Numbered from the stretch's first letter, positions 48,937 to 58,367 are shown. The stretch: 64,000 nt of DNA from Thiomicrorhabdus sp. 6S3-12 (GCF_017571475.1 NZ_JAGETW010000003.1:1-64000); one strand, 5' to 3'. Notes: generated by a model not told the origin, from the sequence alone. Numbers and translations are program-made.

Positions 48937-50748
48937 TCACTCCTCCTGCGGCCGTTGCGCCATCCAATTGCGCCAACCACCGGTTTCGGTAATTTCTTTG
49001 GCGCCTTCGATTCCGTATGGCTCACAGATAAAACCGACAACTTCGCGGCCGTCGATCAATTCGACTTTCCCTAAACCTAACGGCGACGGAATCAAGGCCT
49101 GAAAGCTGCCGAGATGCTCTTTCGGCATCGCCCAGACTTCCAGAGCGATCGATTCACCACCTTCAGCCTGTTTAACCAGTCCCGGTTTCAGAATCGGACG
49201 TTCGTTCAACTCGTAGAGGCGGTATTTCGCCGCGGTCTTGGTCTCTTCGAGTAGCTTGGCGCCGCGCGCGATCAACTGCTGATTAAGCGGAAAACCGCTT
49301 AAATGTGCGCCGACAACCGCCAAAGGAATCATCCGACTATCGGCAAAGCCGTCACTGTTCGCTGCAGGAACCGGTAATCCCTTGGCGCCGGAAGTGGATA
49401 CAAACTTCCCGTGCAGCGCATCGGTTAGCTGCAAGAGCGCCTTGTCGCTGCCGGCCGGGGCAAACAGCGTCACACCGCACGGCAGTTTATCGTCACGGAA
49501 ACCGGTCGGCATGGCCACCGCCGCATAATCCAGAAGGTTCATAAAATTGGTATAGGTACCGAGCATAGAGTTATGCTCGATCGGCTGTTCTTCGAGTTGC
49601 TTGATCGAATAGATCGTCGGTGTAGTCGGCGTCATCATGCAATCAATACCTGACGCCTTCCAAAGCAGCGCGGTCTTGCGCTGCGCTTGCTGCAATTTAT
49701 AACTGCCTTTGTAAGCATCCGCAGCACTCAAAGAACGCGCACCGGCAATAATCGTCGCTACGGTCGGATCCATTTCCGCTTCATGCTGTTCGATAAATTC
49801 CTCGATCGCCACATAACGTTCCGCCACCCAGGCGCCGCCATACAGCAGTTTTGCGGTTTCCAGCCACTCGGCAAACGGTACTTCCACCAGCCGATAGCCT
49901 TCCGAACGCAAAGTCGCCACAGCCTGTTCGAAGTTCGCCTGCGCGGCTTTATCGCCATCAAAGATCAGACTCGCCGCATCAGGAATTCCGATCACCGGCT
50001 GTTTATTCCAGACAGGCGGGGTCAGATCACTCAATTCACGGCTGAATTCATCCGCTTCGTCAAACTGCGCCACCACATCGAATACCTGTGCCGCATCCTG
50101 CGCATTTAAAGCAAATACGCTGATGACATCCTGCGAACGCACCGCCGGGATCAATCCGCTTGCACTGAGCAGGCCTTTGGTCGGCTTTAAACCGACCAGG
50201 TTATTGAACGCCGCGGGCACACGACCCGAACCGGCAGTATCGGTTCCGAGCGAGAAACTGCACAGGTTCAACGCCAAAGCGACTGCCGACCCGGAACTGG
50301 AACCGCCGGAGATCATCTCGAAATCGAAGGCGTTATGACAGACCCCATAAGGCGAACGCGTCCCGACCAGACCGGTCGCAAACTGATCCATATTGGCTTT
50401 ACCGATCGGAATGGCCCCGGCATTAATTAACAGCTCAACCACCTTGGCCGACTGCTGTGCCTTGTAGGTGTATTCGCGACAGGCCGCCGTGGTTGGAATG
50501 CCGGCCAGATCGATATTGTCCTTAATAACAAACGGCACCCCCCACAAAGGCAAACTCTGCGGATCGCTCTGCTCAAGCTTGCTCAGATATGGTTCCAAAT
50601 CGCTTTCGTCGAGCAGCGTAATGAAAATATTGTGTTCTTTATAAGCCGCCGCTTTATCCAGCAGGTGCGATACGACCTGGCGTGGCGTCAGGGTTTTCTC
50701 CTGATAGGCGTTTTTCAAAGCTTCCAGGCGTAAATCGATCTCAGACAT
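48937..50748 (-). CDS. atzF: Allophanate hydrolase
   Basis: The 603-residue protein combines an amidase-signature domain with the C-terminal allophanate-hydrolase domain. The catalytic Lys is in FVIKDNIDL, and the Ser cis-Ser Lys triad glycine loop is ISGGSSSGSAVAL with GTDTAGSGRVPAA. The C-terminal domain, about residues 460-603, ends GGWRNWMA. It splits allophanate to ammonia and CO2, the last step after urea or guanidine carboxylation. The ATG at 50748 is chosen over 50754 because GGAGGA lies 7 bases upstream. Its start overlaps the end of the carboxylase gene by 8 bases, so the two are coupled. Confidence 0.92.
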   Translation of the reverse strand: MSEIDLRLEALKNAYQEKTLTPRQVVSHLLDKAAAYKEHNIFITLLDESDLEPYLSKLEQSDPQSLPLWGVPFVIKDNIDLAGIPTTAACREYTYKAQQSAKVVELLINAGAIPIGKANMDQFATGLVGTRSPYGVCHNAFDFEMISGGSSSGSAVALALNLCSFSLGTDTAGSGRVPAAFNNLVGLKPTKGLLSASGLIPAVRSQDVISVFALNAQDAAQVFDVVAQFDEADEFSRELSDLTPPVWNKQPVIGIPDAASLIFDGDKAAQANFEQAVATLRSEGYRLVEVPFAEWLETAKLLYGGAWVAERYVAIEEFIEQHEAEMDPTVATIIAGARSLSAADAYKGSYKLQQAQRKTALLWKASGIDCMMTPTTPTIYSIKQLEEQPIEHNSMLGTYTNFMNLLDYAAVAMPTGFRDDKLPCGVTLFAPAGSDKALLQLTDALHGKFVSTSGAKGLPVPAANSDGFADSRMIPLAVVGAHLSGFPLNQQLIARGAKLLEETKTAAKYRLYELNERPILKPGLVKQAEGGESIALEVWAMPKEHLGSFQALIPSPLGLGKVELIDGREVVGFICEPYGIEGAKEITETGGWRNWMAQRPQEE

Positions 50749-53700
50749 TTTCATTCTCCTCCAGTACCATCAACGCCTGTCCGGTTTGAATCAGGTCACC
50801 TTCGTTGACCAGTATTTCGGTCACGGTTCCGGCAATTTCCGCTTCGACGGCCACCTCGATTTTCATGGTTTCCAGTATGGCGATGGTATCGCCCTCTTCT
50901 ACCTTATCGCCCGGTTTGACCTGCAGTTTCCAGACACTGCCGGTAATAGGCGACAAGGCGGCTTCGAAACCATCCGGCAGTTCACCCAAACCTTCACTTT
51001 GAATTTCATCCTGCGCCGTTTCGGCTTCGAAATTCGCCAGCCCGGATTCTTCCCAGTACAGACGCTCCGCCTCAAAGGCAGCACCCTGGGTCTGTTTAAA
51101 TTCATCGATGCTGGAGCGATTTTCTTCCAGGAAAGCCTGATAAGCGTTCAACGACAATTCGGTCTCTTCGATGTCGATACTGAAGCGTCCCAGAGGGAAG
51201 TCCAGACGCGCCTGCGCCAGCTCTTCCTCGGAAACCGGATAGAACTGAATCTGGTCGAAGAAATCCAGCAGCCACGGTTTCTCTTCGGTAAAGAAGCGGG
51301 TGCGATGATAGGCATTCCACATCTGAATGGTACGGCCGACGAACTGGTAACCGCCCGGCCCTTCCATACCGTAAACACACATATAGGCGCCGCCGATACC
51401 GACGGCATTTTCCGGCGTCCAAGTACGCGCCGGGTTGTATTTAGTGGTCACCAGACGGTGACGCGGATCCAGCGGCGTCGCCACAGGCGCGCCCAGATAC
51501 ACATCACCTAGCCCCATAACCAGATATTTGGCGTCAAAAACAATACGTTTGACGTCTTCGATAGAGTCCAAACCATTAATGCGGCGAATGAATTCGATAT
51601 TGCTCGGACACCATGGCGCGTTCGGACGCACTGTGGTCATATATTTCTCGATCGCCAGACGCGTGCTCGGATCGTCCCACGACAACGGCAGGCGAACAAT
51701 ACGGCTTTTCACCGTCAGATCCTTACCAGAAGAGATCTCTTCTTCCAGCGCGATCAGTTTATCGATCAGTTCGTTCTGAGAAATTTTTCGCGGATCATAA
51801 TGCACCTGCAAGGAACGAATCCCCGGCGTCAGATCCTTCAAAAACGCCCAATCCGCTTGATTATCGCGATTCTCTTTGAGGCGCTCGAACAATACCTGAA
51901 TACGGAAACGCAGCGCTAGATCCAGTTCCATTCTGCCGTATTCGATCAAGACATGACTGTCACCGGAACGGCGGTATTTAACGCCGAATTCATGCGCATC
52001 GGCTGAAACCTCGTGCGCAATGCACGACTGTTCGGTCGGCGAAGCAAGGAAAGACAGTTCCGCAACGGTCGGCGTTTGCAGTAAATCGATAGCCGCTTCC
52101 TGATCTTTCAACGCCTGCTCGGCCTGTTCAATGGTCACCGGTTTGAAACGGATCTTATCGCCCGGGCGCAACTGCCCCATCTTCCATTGTTCGGCTTCGA
52201 TAATCGTCGCCGGACAGACAAAGCCTCCCAGACTCGGGCCGTCCTGCGCCAGAATCACCGGCATATCCCCGGTAAAATCGATGGCACCGATCGCATAAGG
52301 GTTATCGTGAATATTCGACGGATGAAGACCGGCTTCCCCACCGTCCTTACGCGCCCATTGCGGCTTAGGCCCGACCAGACGAATCCCGGTACGACTGGAG
52401 TTGTAATGCACTTCCCAATCGCAGCTGAAGAATTTCTCAATGTCCTCTTCGGTAAAGAAATCCGGTGTCCCCTGCGGCCCGTAGATAACGCCGATTTCGA
52501 ACTCATTGCCGAAGGTCGGAATCGTCTGCTGCGGCAATGTAAGAAGTTCTTCCGGAATCGGAAGGTCAGGCACGCGCAGAACATCCCCCGCTCTAAGCAG
52601 ACGGCCGCCATGACCACCGAAACCGCCCAGCGAGAAAGTCGTTTTACTGCCCATGTAATCCGGCACGTCGAAACCGCCCAATACGGCCAGATAAGCGCGC
52701 TGCCCGGCATCCTTGATTACTTTGGTTTTCAGTTGCTGGCCGGCTTGCACTTTGACCGCTTGCCACTGTGGAATCGGCTCTTTATCCAGCGTCGGTTGAA
52801 CATTCGCCCCCGTAATACAGATCACCGTATCGACGTCAAAAGTCAAACCGACACCGGACACCGTCATTTCAATCGTCGCCGCATCCAACGCATTATTTAG
52901 ACAACGGTTAGCCAGACGGTGCGACAACGCATCCATCGGCCCGGAAGGCGGTACACCGATATCCCAGTAACCGACGCGTCCCGGATAACTGACGATCATC
53001 GAATGCGTCCCAGGCTGCGTCACTTCCACCGTATTCGGTGTGTGCATAAAACTGTTCAGGAAATGCGTGTAAAGCCCTTCCGCCTGTCTGAACGCATCAT
53101 TGCCGCACAAAGCTTCAAGATAAGCGGCATTGGTTTCAAAACCGTCGATACGGGTGTTTTCCAGAGCGGCTTGCATGCGAGTCACCGCATCTTCGCGATC
53201 CGCCCCTTTGACAATGATCTTCGCCAGCATTGGGTCATAGAATGAACTGACCTCGACGCCGCGTTCGCACCAGGTATCGACACGACAGTCTTCTGGCATT
53301 TCCCAACCGGTCAACTTACCGGTACTCGGCTGGAAATTCTTAAATGGGTCCTCGGCATAGACACGTACTTCAATCGCGTGTCCCTGCGCAGCCGGAATCT
53401 GCTCGGCGGAAAGCGGTAAGGTTTCATCGTAAGCAACGCGAATCATCCATTCGACCAGATCAACGCCACGCACCGCTTCGGTAATACCATGTTCGACCTG
53501 AAGACGTGTATTCACTTCCAGGAAGTAATACGCCTGCTGATCCGCGTCGTACACATATTCGACCGTTCCGGCAGATTTATAATCGACTACCTTTCCGAGC
53601 CTGACCGCATGCGCTTCCATTTCCGCGACCTGTTCGCGGCTGATGCCGACGGCCGGCGTCTCTTCGACTACCTTCTGGTTTCGGCGCTGCAGTGAACAGT

Positions 53701-54379
53701 CGCGCTCACCGAAGGACACAACTTCACCGCGTCCGTCACCGAAAATCTGAATTTCGATATGACGCGCATTAACGACAAATTTCTCAAGAAACAGTCCCGA
53801 CTGACCGAAAGAGTTCTGACTGAGACGTTCGACCTGTTCGTAGGCGTCACTCAGTTCCTGCGCATTATTACAGCGCTGCATACCGATTCCTCCGCCCCCG
53901 GCGGTACTTTTCAGCATGACCGGATAACCGATCTGTTCCGCTTCTTGCAAGGCATGCTCAATCGAATCCAGCAGACCGGAACCCGGCAGAAGCGGTACAC
54001 CGGCCTGAATCGCCAGTTCGCGTGCCGTATGTTTCAAACCGAAATCACGGATATGCTCCGCACGCGGTCCGATAAAACGGATACCGACGGCTTCACAGGC
54101 ATCCGCAAAACCGGTATTTTCACTCAGGAAACCGTAACCGGGATGCACCGCTTCCACGCCCAAACGCTGCGCCTCTTCAAGGATAAACGGCACATTCAAA
54201 TAGGTCTCGGTGGCCACATTGCCCGGCAGAAAAATCACTTCGTCCGCCTCGCGTACATGAAGCGATGCGCGATCGGCATCGGATGCCAGCACCACAGACT
54301 GAATATTCATCTGTTTCAGAGTGCGGATAATGCGAGTGGCGATGGCGCCACGGTTGGCAATGAGTACTTTGTTAAACAT
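50741..54379 (-). CDS. Biotin-dependent urea/guanidine carboxylase
   Basis: The 1212-residue enzyme has a biotin carboxylase domain (residues 1-450, starting FNKVLIANRGAIATRI, with the ATP loop KSTAGGGGIGM). A carboxyltransferase part of KipA and KipI types follows (about 470-1090; QPGTHSMIVSYPGRVGYWDIG opens it in two pieces), and a C-terminal biotinyl domain with the biotin lysine in ILETMKIEV. Family members carboxylate urea to allophanate or guanidine to carboxyguanidine. A guanidine-II-type riboswitch just upstream and adjacent deiminase genes favour guanidine. The ATG at 54379, preceded by AAGGA at 54386-54390, is used. A longer in-frame start at 54412 would put coding sequence through the riboswitch hairpin. 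Confidence 0.9.
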   Translation of the reverse strand: MFNKVLIANRGAIATRIIRTLKQMNIQSVVLASDADRASLHVREADEVIFLPGNVATETYLNVPFILEEAQRLGVEAVHPGYGFLSENTGFADACEAVGIRFIGPRAEHIRDFGLKHTARELAIQAGVPLLPGSGLLDSIEHALQEAEQIGYPVMLKSTAGGGGIGMQRCNNAQELSDAYEQVERLSQNSFGQSGLFLEKFVVNARHIEIQIFGDGRGEVVSFGERDCSLQRRNQKVVEETPAVGISREQVAEMEAHAVRLGKVVDYKSAGTVEYVYDADQQAYYFLEVNTRLQVEHGITEAVRGVDLVEWMIRVAYDETLPLSAEQIPAAQGHAIEVRVYAEDPFKNFQPSTGKLTGWEMPEDCRVDTWCERGVEVSSFYDPMLAKIIVKGADREDAVTRMQAALENTRIDGFETNAAYLEALCGNDAFRQAEGLYTHFLNSFMHTPNTVEVTQPGTHSMIVSYPGRVGYWDIGVPPSGPMDALSHRLANRCLNNALDAATIEMTVSGVGLTFDVDTVICITGANVQPTLDKEPIPQWQAVKVQAGQQLKTKVIKDAGQRAYLAVLGGFDVPDYMGSKTTFSLGGFGGHGGRLLRAGDVLRVPDLPIPEELLTLPQQTIPTFGNEFEIGVIYGPQGTPDFFTEEDIEKFFSCDWEVHYNSSRTGIRLVGPKPQWARKDGGEAGLHPSNIHDNPYAIGAIDFTGDMPVILAQDGPSLGGFVCPATIIEAEQWKMGQLRPGDKIRFKPVTIEQAEQALKDQEAAIDLLQTPTVAELSFLASPTEQSCIAHEVSADAHEFGVKYRRSGDSHVLIEYGRMELDLALRFRIQVLFERLKENRDNQADWAFLKDLTPGIRSLQVHYDPRKISQNELIDKLIALEEEISSGKDLTVKSRIVRLPLSWDDPSTRLAIEKYMTTVRPNAPWCPSNIEFIRRINGLDSIEDVKRIVFDAKYLVMGLGDVYLGAPVATPLDPRHRLVTTKYNPARTWTPENAVGIGGAYMCVYGMEGPGGYQFVGRTIQMWNAYHRTRFFTEEKPWLLDFFDQIQFYPVSEEELAQARLDFPLGRFSIDIEETELSLNAYQAFLEENRSSIDEFKQTQGAAFEAERLYWEESGLANFEAETAQDEIQSEGLGELPDGFEAALSPITGSVWKLQVKPGDKVEEGDTIAILETMKIEVAVEAEIAGTVTEILVNEGDLIQTGQALMVLEENENV

Positions 54380-54393
54380 TGAGTGTCCTTTTT

Positions 54394-54437
54394 TCGGATC
54401 GTTCCGAGGCAATTTATTTCAACTAGGTCGTCCTAGA
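54394..54437 (-). promoter_or_regulatory. Guanidine-II (mini-ykkC) riboswitch
   Basis: Two small hairpins lie in tandem on the minus strand, each with an ACGA tetraloop. P1 is CTAGG-ACGA-CCTAG (54423-54436) and P2 is TCGGA-ACGA-TCCGA (54394-54407), separated by a 15-base linker. Paired hairpins with ACGR loops are the defining feature of guanidine-II riboswitches, whose loops kiss and bind two guanidinium ions. P2 ends 3 bases before the AAGGA ribosome site of the carboxylase gene, suiting translational control. Calling it by eye is an inference, but both loops and stems match exactly. Confidence 0.87.
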
Positions 54438-54516
54438 TTTTTTGTTATTCAGTGTCTGTTTTGTCTTGTGAGAGTCTTCTTAATTGGCTATCGCTCTCTA
54501 GCCTTTAAATTGTTAG

Positions 54517-54616
54517 TAGTGGTTCAAATGCAAGGCGCACCGCAAGAAAAATTCGAGACATATCGTTTAGATAGGCGAGAAGTTTTCGAGGACGCAACAA
54601 CGCAGTTGAGCCACTA
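54517..54616. repeat. 100-bp imperfect palindromic intergenic repeat
   Basis: The ends TAGTGGTTCAA (54517-54527) and TTGAGCCACTA (54606-54616) are inverted repeats with one mismatch. Partial symmetry continues inward around ATATCGTTTAGATAG. It looks like a dispersed MITE-like or REP-like element lodged between the UAAP2 gene and the riboswitch. No second copy is visible in this window. Confidence 0.5.
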
Positions 54617-54624
54617 ATGACGAT

Positions 54625-55263
54625 TTACTCCCAGATAATCATTTCGACCGGCGTCGGGTTATACCCATTACACGGGTTATTCAACTGCGGACAGTTGGAC
54701 ACCAGCACCAGCACGTCCATATCCGCTTTCATCTCGACATAGCGGCCCGGAGCGGAAATACCGTCATCGAAATCCAGATGTCCGTCCGGCGAAACCGGCA
54801 CGTTCATAAAGAAGTTGATGTTGCTCGACAGGTCTTCTTTTTTCATGGTTTTACCGTGGTTGCAGCTGCAGCTTCCCAAAGCCATCAGGAAGGAGTCGCG
54901 GCACGAATGCATATGACGCTTTTCGATCGCATAACGGACGGTGTTACTTTCCGCCGAACAAGCTCCGCCGATGGTATCGTGGCGACCGCAGGTGTCATCG
55001 ACAATCGTCAGCATCTTATTGCCGCGGTTGGACATCAGTTCGCTGCCGGTCGTCAGATAAATTTTGCCCTGCTCACGAATGGTGTCGGTAGCCGAATAGC
55101 GTTCGGCCTGATCTGCCGCGTTATAGAAAAGCGTGTCGACCGCCTGATTCCCTTCCAGATCGACAATACGGAAATACTGCCCGGCTTTGACTTCGTGCAT
55201 CCACGGATCGCCGGCTTTTACCACTTCGCGGTAAACGATTCGATTTTCGTCAAACTTAGTCAT
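54625..55263 (-). CDS. UAAP2-type DUF1989 protein (carboxyguanidine deiminase subunit)
   Basis: This 212-residue DUF1989 protein is of the smaller urea-amidolyase-associated type. It shows [19 protein letters not shown] near residue 27, the cysteine motif [18 protein letters not shown] near residue 88, and [16 protein letters not shown] near residue 148. In guanidine-degrading bacteria a pair of such proteins (CgnA and CgnB) deiminates carboxyguanidine to allophanate. Start ATG at 55263 has GAGAG upstream and overlaps the previous gene by 8 bases; a longer start at 55320 would lie within that gene. Which of CgnA or CgnB it matches is not certain. Confidence 0.85.
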   Translation of the reverse strand: MTKFDENRIVYREVVKAGDPWMHEVKAGQYFRIVDLEGNQAVDTLFYNAADQAERYSATDTIREQGKIYLTTGSELMSNRGNKMLTIVDDTCGRHDTIGGACSAESNTVRYAIEKRHMHSCRDSFLMALGSCSCNHGKTMKKEDLSSNINFFMNVPVSPDGHLDFDDGISAPGRYVEMKADMDVLVLVSNCPQLNNPCNGYNPTPVEMIIWE

Positions 55264-55999
55264 TTGGGTTCTCTCCGTAAAAAACTTTAGTGTTGTAGTA
55301 AGCGCGCTCGTTCTCTCCACGATGCAGACGACAAGGATCGTCCTGCTCGACTTTCATGGCTTCATAGACACTTAATTCGACCGGCTTCGGATTGTATTCC
55401 GGGCTTGGATCCATCGGATGCTGCGCCGTCGACAGACAGACGATGCAATCCATTTCGAAACGAAGATCAACATAGTCGCCAGCCGCAGAGTTGTTTTCGA
55501 CAAACGTCATGGTGCCGTCGTCTTCGACGCGCACCTTACTGAACCAGTTCAGGTTCGGCATAATGTCGCTTTCGTTCAAGCCCCACTTCTCAAGTTCGTT
55601 GATCAAACTGTCGTGACCGTTTTTGAAATAGTCGTTATGCGCTTCCTGGTAAGTTTTCGTACCATACTTTTTCTGCAGCATACTCGCATTGGACAGTCCG
55701 CCGATGGTGTCATGCCAACCGCAGGTGTCGGCGATCACCGAACACATTACGCGGCCCATATCGCTGAAACACATATTCGGCGTGGTCAAAAAAGCGGTTT
55801 TCTGCGCTTTCAAGGTATCCGGCATGTTGTAACGTTCATTTTTCACTTCCAGATTATTGATCAGCATCGAAACATTCGCTCCGCCCTGCAGATCAGTCAT
55901 ACGCAGCAACGTACCGCGGCGAATGACACCCGACCAGTGAGCCCCTGCCGGAATCAATTCTTTCCAAACAAAACCGTTGTATGAAGGTGCCTCAGGCAT
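55256..55999 (-). CDS. UAAP1-type DUF1989 protein (carboxyguanidine deiminase subunit)
   Basis: A 247-residue DUF1989 protein paired with the next gene. Motifs include [19 protein letters not shown] near residue 18, [17 protein letters not shown] near residue 91 (matching the partner's cysteine motif) and [13 protein letters not shown] near residue 148. With its partner it probably converts carboxyguanidine to allophanate, the step between guanidine carboxylase and allophanate hydrolase. Its start overlaps the end of the NikR-like gene by 8 bases, so it is translated from the same mRNA. Confidence 0.85.
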   Translation of the reverse strand: MPEAPSYNGFVWKELIPAGAHWSGVIRRGTLLRMTDLQGGANVSMLINNLEVKNERYNMPDTLKAQKTAFLTTPNMCFSDMGRVMCSVIADTCGWHDTIGGLSNASMLQKKYGTKTYQEAHNDYFKNGHDSLINELEKWGLNESDIMPNLNWFSKVRVEDDGTMTFVENNSAAGDYVDLRFEMDCIVCLSTAQHPMDPSPEYNPKPVELSVYEAMKVEQDDPCRLHRGENERAYYNTKVFYGENPND

Positions 56000-56468
56000 G
56001 TTTTTTCTCCTGTGTTAAACGACTGACATCCGTCGTCGTATGAATCGGCGGCAACGCCGAATGGGTCAGATAGAGATTGCTGTTTTTGACGCCTTTGAAA
56101 GACATCATCTCGTCGCTGATCCGTTTAAGTAATTGCGCAGGGCCCTGCATCAGATTGACCTCCAGCGTATGTTGGTCCATCAGCTGAACCTGTGTGGTGG
56201 AAATAATTTCCGCGACATATTTATGCTTTAACTGATTAAGACTTTGCTGCAAACCAGCAATCGAGTGGTCATAAACCAATGTGCAAGTGCCCGCCATGAC
56301 TTCATTGGTATGATCCTGGCGGAAAGCCGATGCTTCCTTACGGATCAGATCGACCAGCAAAGCCGAACGATTTTTTAGCTTGCGCTGACCGGTCAGCCAC
56401 TCAAGCTCATTAAGAACCTCTTCCGGTAGCGAAGCGCTGGTTCTGATTAGGTTGCTAGGTCGTTTCAT
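55992..56468 (-). CDS. NikR-like ribbon-helix-helix regulator lacking nickel ligands
   Basis: The 158-residue protein aligns with NikR. It has an N-terminal ribbon-helix-helix (about residues 7-45, with LPEEVLNELEWL and KNRSALLVDLIRKEA) and an ACT-like C-terminal half (VYDHS, then LEVNLMQGP and FKGVKNSNLYL). In E. coli NikR the nickel ligands are H76, H87, H89 and C95. Here the last three correspond to Q93, Q95 and T101, while H82 may match the first. It therefore should not bind nickel in the normal way. It lies inside the transport/deiminase operon, which carries a NikR-style palindrome at its promoter, so autoregulation is likely. Confidence 0.82.
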   Translation of the reverse strand: MKRPSNLIRTSASLPEEVLNELEWLTGQRKLKNRSALLVDLIRKEASAFRQDHTNEVMAGTCTLVYDHSIAGLQQSLNQLKHKYVAEIISTTQVQLMDQHTLEVNLMQGPAQLLKRISDEMMSFKGVKNSNLYLTHSALPPIHTTTDVSRLTQEKKHA

Positions 56469-56469
56469 C

Positions 56470-57378
56470 TTAAAAAATATCCGGTACGTCAGAATTAACC
56501 GATACCATCCGCACCATTTTCAGCTTGTCTTCCATATCTTCGACTTCTTCGTCTTCATGGTGCACCAGGCTTTCAAGGTAGACTTTGGTCGCCATGAAAG
56601 CCGGACTCAAAAAGGTCTCCTCCTCTCTCGGTCTTGGCAGAGGAACATTCACGACCTCCTTAACGCGTCCCGGGTGCGCATCGAGAACCAGAATCCGGTC
56701 GGCCAGATAGATGGCTTCGTCCAAATCGTGAGTGATAAAGAAAATCGTGATATCGATGTTCTGCCAGATCTCCAAAAGATACTGCTGCATTTTCAAACGG
56801 TTCTTCGGATCCAGTGCCGCAAAGGGCTCATCCATCAATAAAACCTTCGGCTGATTCGCCAGAGCGCGGATAATCGCTACACGCTGTTTCATACCACCGG
56901 AAAGCTGATGCGGATAGGAATCGGCAAACTTCTCAAGACCGACCAGATCAATCCATTGCAAAGCCTCCGATTCCGCCGTCAGTTTCGACATTCCCGACTC
57001 AACCAGTCCGAACATAACGTTATCTTTCACCGTCATCCACGGGAACAGCGAATAGCTTTGGAATACCATCCCGCGATCCGGCCCCGGCGCTTTGACCGCT
57101 TCGCCGTCCATTAAAATCTGTCCGTCGTCGATGGTTTCCAGACCGGCCACCAATCTGGCCAGCGTTGACTTACCGCAGCCGGAAGGCCCGACAACGCAGA
57201 TAAATTCTCTTTTGTAGGCGGTGAAATCGATCTCGCGCAGAACTTCGACCGGCTTGCCTTTATGCTCGAAAGATTTGTGCAGTTTCTGGATATCCAGTAC
57301 CGGCGGACGTTTCAGAATACGTTCATTTCTATCCTGAATTTCGGGCGTAATCCATTCGTTCAGAGGGTGACTATTCAC
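56470..57378 (-). CDS. ABC transporter ATP-binding protein (NrtD/SsuB/TauB-like)
   Basis: A 302-residue ATPase with Walker A GPSGCGKST near residue 63, the Q-loop VFQSYSLFPWMT, the signature LSGGMKQRVAI near residue 158 and Walker B VLLMDEPFAALD near residue 178. A C-terminal extension after residue 250 is acidic. It energises the permease encoded just upstream; the binding protein is probably the one at 31875. It is separated from the next gene by only 1 base. Confidence 0.9.
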   Translation of the reverse strand: MNSHPLNEWITPEIQDRNERILKRPPVLDIQKLHKSFEHKGKPVEVLREIDFTAYKREFICVVGPSGCGKSTLARLVAGLETIDDGQILMDGEAVKAPGPDRGMVFQSYSLFPWMTVKDNVMFGLVESGMSKLTAESEALQWIDLVGLEKFADSYPHQLSGGMKQRVAIIRALANQPKVLLMDEPFAALDPKNRLKMQQYLLEIWQNIDITIFFITHDLDEAIYLADRILVLDAHPGRVKEVVNVPLPRPREEETFLSPAFMATKVYLESLVHHEDEEVEDMEDKLKMVRMVSVNSDVPDIF

Positions 57379-57389
57379 AAAAACCTTCC

Positions 57390-58367
57390 TTATTTACTGT
57401 TGTGCCAAGGGAACAGACGCTTGCCGAGACGGGCAAGAATGATGTCGGTTACCAGTCCGATAATCCCGATAATCAGAATCGCTGCAAACACATTGTCGAA
57501 ATTCTTGTAACGCGCCTGCTGCGTAATGAACCAGGTAATCCCAGAACTGGTGCCGATCAGTTCGGCAACGATCAGATAAGTCCAGGCCCAGCCCAGCAGA
57601 ATACGCATATCGCGATAAAGGTCCGGCAGAATGCCCGGCAGAATCACGCGTCGGATCATTCGCAAACCTTTGCAGCCGAGAGTCAATGACGCTTCGACCA
57701 GTGCAATATTCAATTTACGAGTGGTCGCCGCGACAATCAGTACCATTTGGAAAAAGGTACCGATAAAAATAATTGCGATTTTCGGCGCATCGTAGATTCC
57801 GAGAATTGCCACCGCCAGGGCCCCGAAGGCCGGAGCAGGCAGATAACGGAAGAATTCGGTAAACGGCTCTATAATGTGCGACGCTGAAGCATAGGTTCCC
57901 GCCAAGACGCCTAAAGGCACCCCGAAAAGCATGGCCCAGAAAAAGCCCCAGGCAATCACCTGTATCGAATGCCACAGGCTTTCGTGCAACCAGGGTTCGT
58001 TACTTCTTTTAGGCGGTGTGGTAAATGCGGTGTAAAAGGCCGTGGCGACTTCGTGTGGAGCAGGAAGGTAAACCGGATTGGAAGGAATCCCCTGCGGTAA
58101 TTCAGAGACATCGATACCCGGGTTTTCGGCGACTTTTTTATCGACAACCTTCTGGAAAACTTCTTTATCGACCAGTGTTCCCTCGCGGAAATAACTGACC
58201 CCGCCAGACTGTGTAATTTCTACCTGCGGATGCCATAGAAAAGGTGCGTAGCTGAATAGACACCACAGCAAAAGTGGAATCGCGAAGCTTCCGAACGTCA
58301 ACAGACGTTTGGAAGGCTTATCCAGCGGAGTTCTGGGCGTGAACCATGTTGAAAAGTTTATGGACAT
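57390..58367 (-). CDS. ABC transporter permease (SsuC/NrtB-like)
   Basis: The 325-residue membrane protein has six or seven helices and the family EAA loop ASLTLGCKGLRMIRRVILPG near residue 225. A long loop (about residues 60-110) is typical of the permeases of urea-carboxylase-type clusters. The start at 58367 is preceded by GAGG 7 bases upstream and is preferred to the ATG at 58382. It is the first gene of the operon that includes the ATPase, NikR-like, deiminase, carboxylase and hydrolase genes. Confidence 0.88.
   Translation of the reverse strand: MSINFSTWFTPRTPLDKPSKRLLTFGSFAIPLLLWCLFSYAPFLWHPQVEITQSGGVSYFREGTLVDKEVFQKVVDKKVAENPGIDVSELPQGIPSNPVYLPAPHEVATAFYTAFTTPPKRSNEPWLHESLWHSIQVIAWGFFWAMLFGVPLGVLAGTYASASHIIEPFTEFFRYLPAPAFGALAVAILGIYDAPKIAIIFIGTFFQMVLIVAATTRKLNIALVEASLTLGCKGLRMIRRVILPGILPDLYRDMRILLGWAWTYLIVAELIGTSSGITWFITQQARYKNFDNVFAAILIIGIIGLVTDIILARLGKRLFPWHNSK

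Noticed and set aside
50786-52900. Long plus-strand reading frames opposite the carboxylase
   Set aside because: They follow the codon structure of the opposite strand, contain no recognisable domains and lack ribosome sites; they are shadows of the carboxylase gene.
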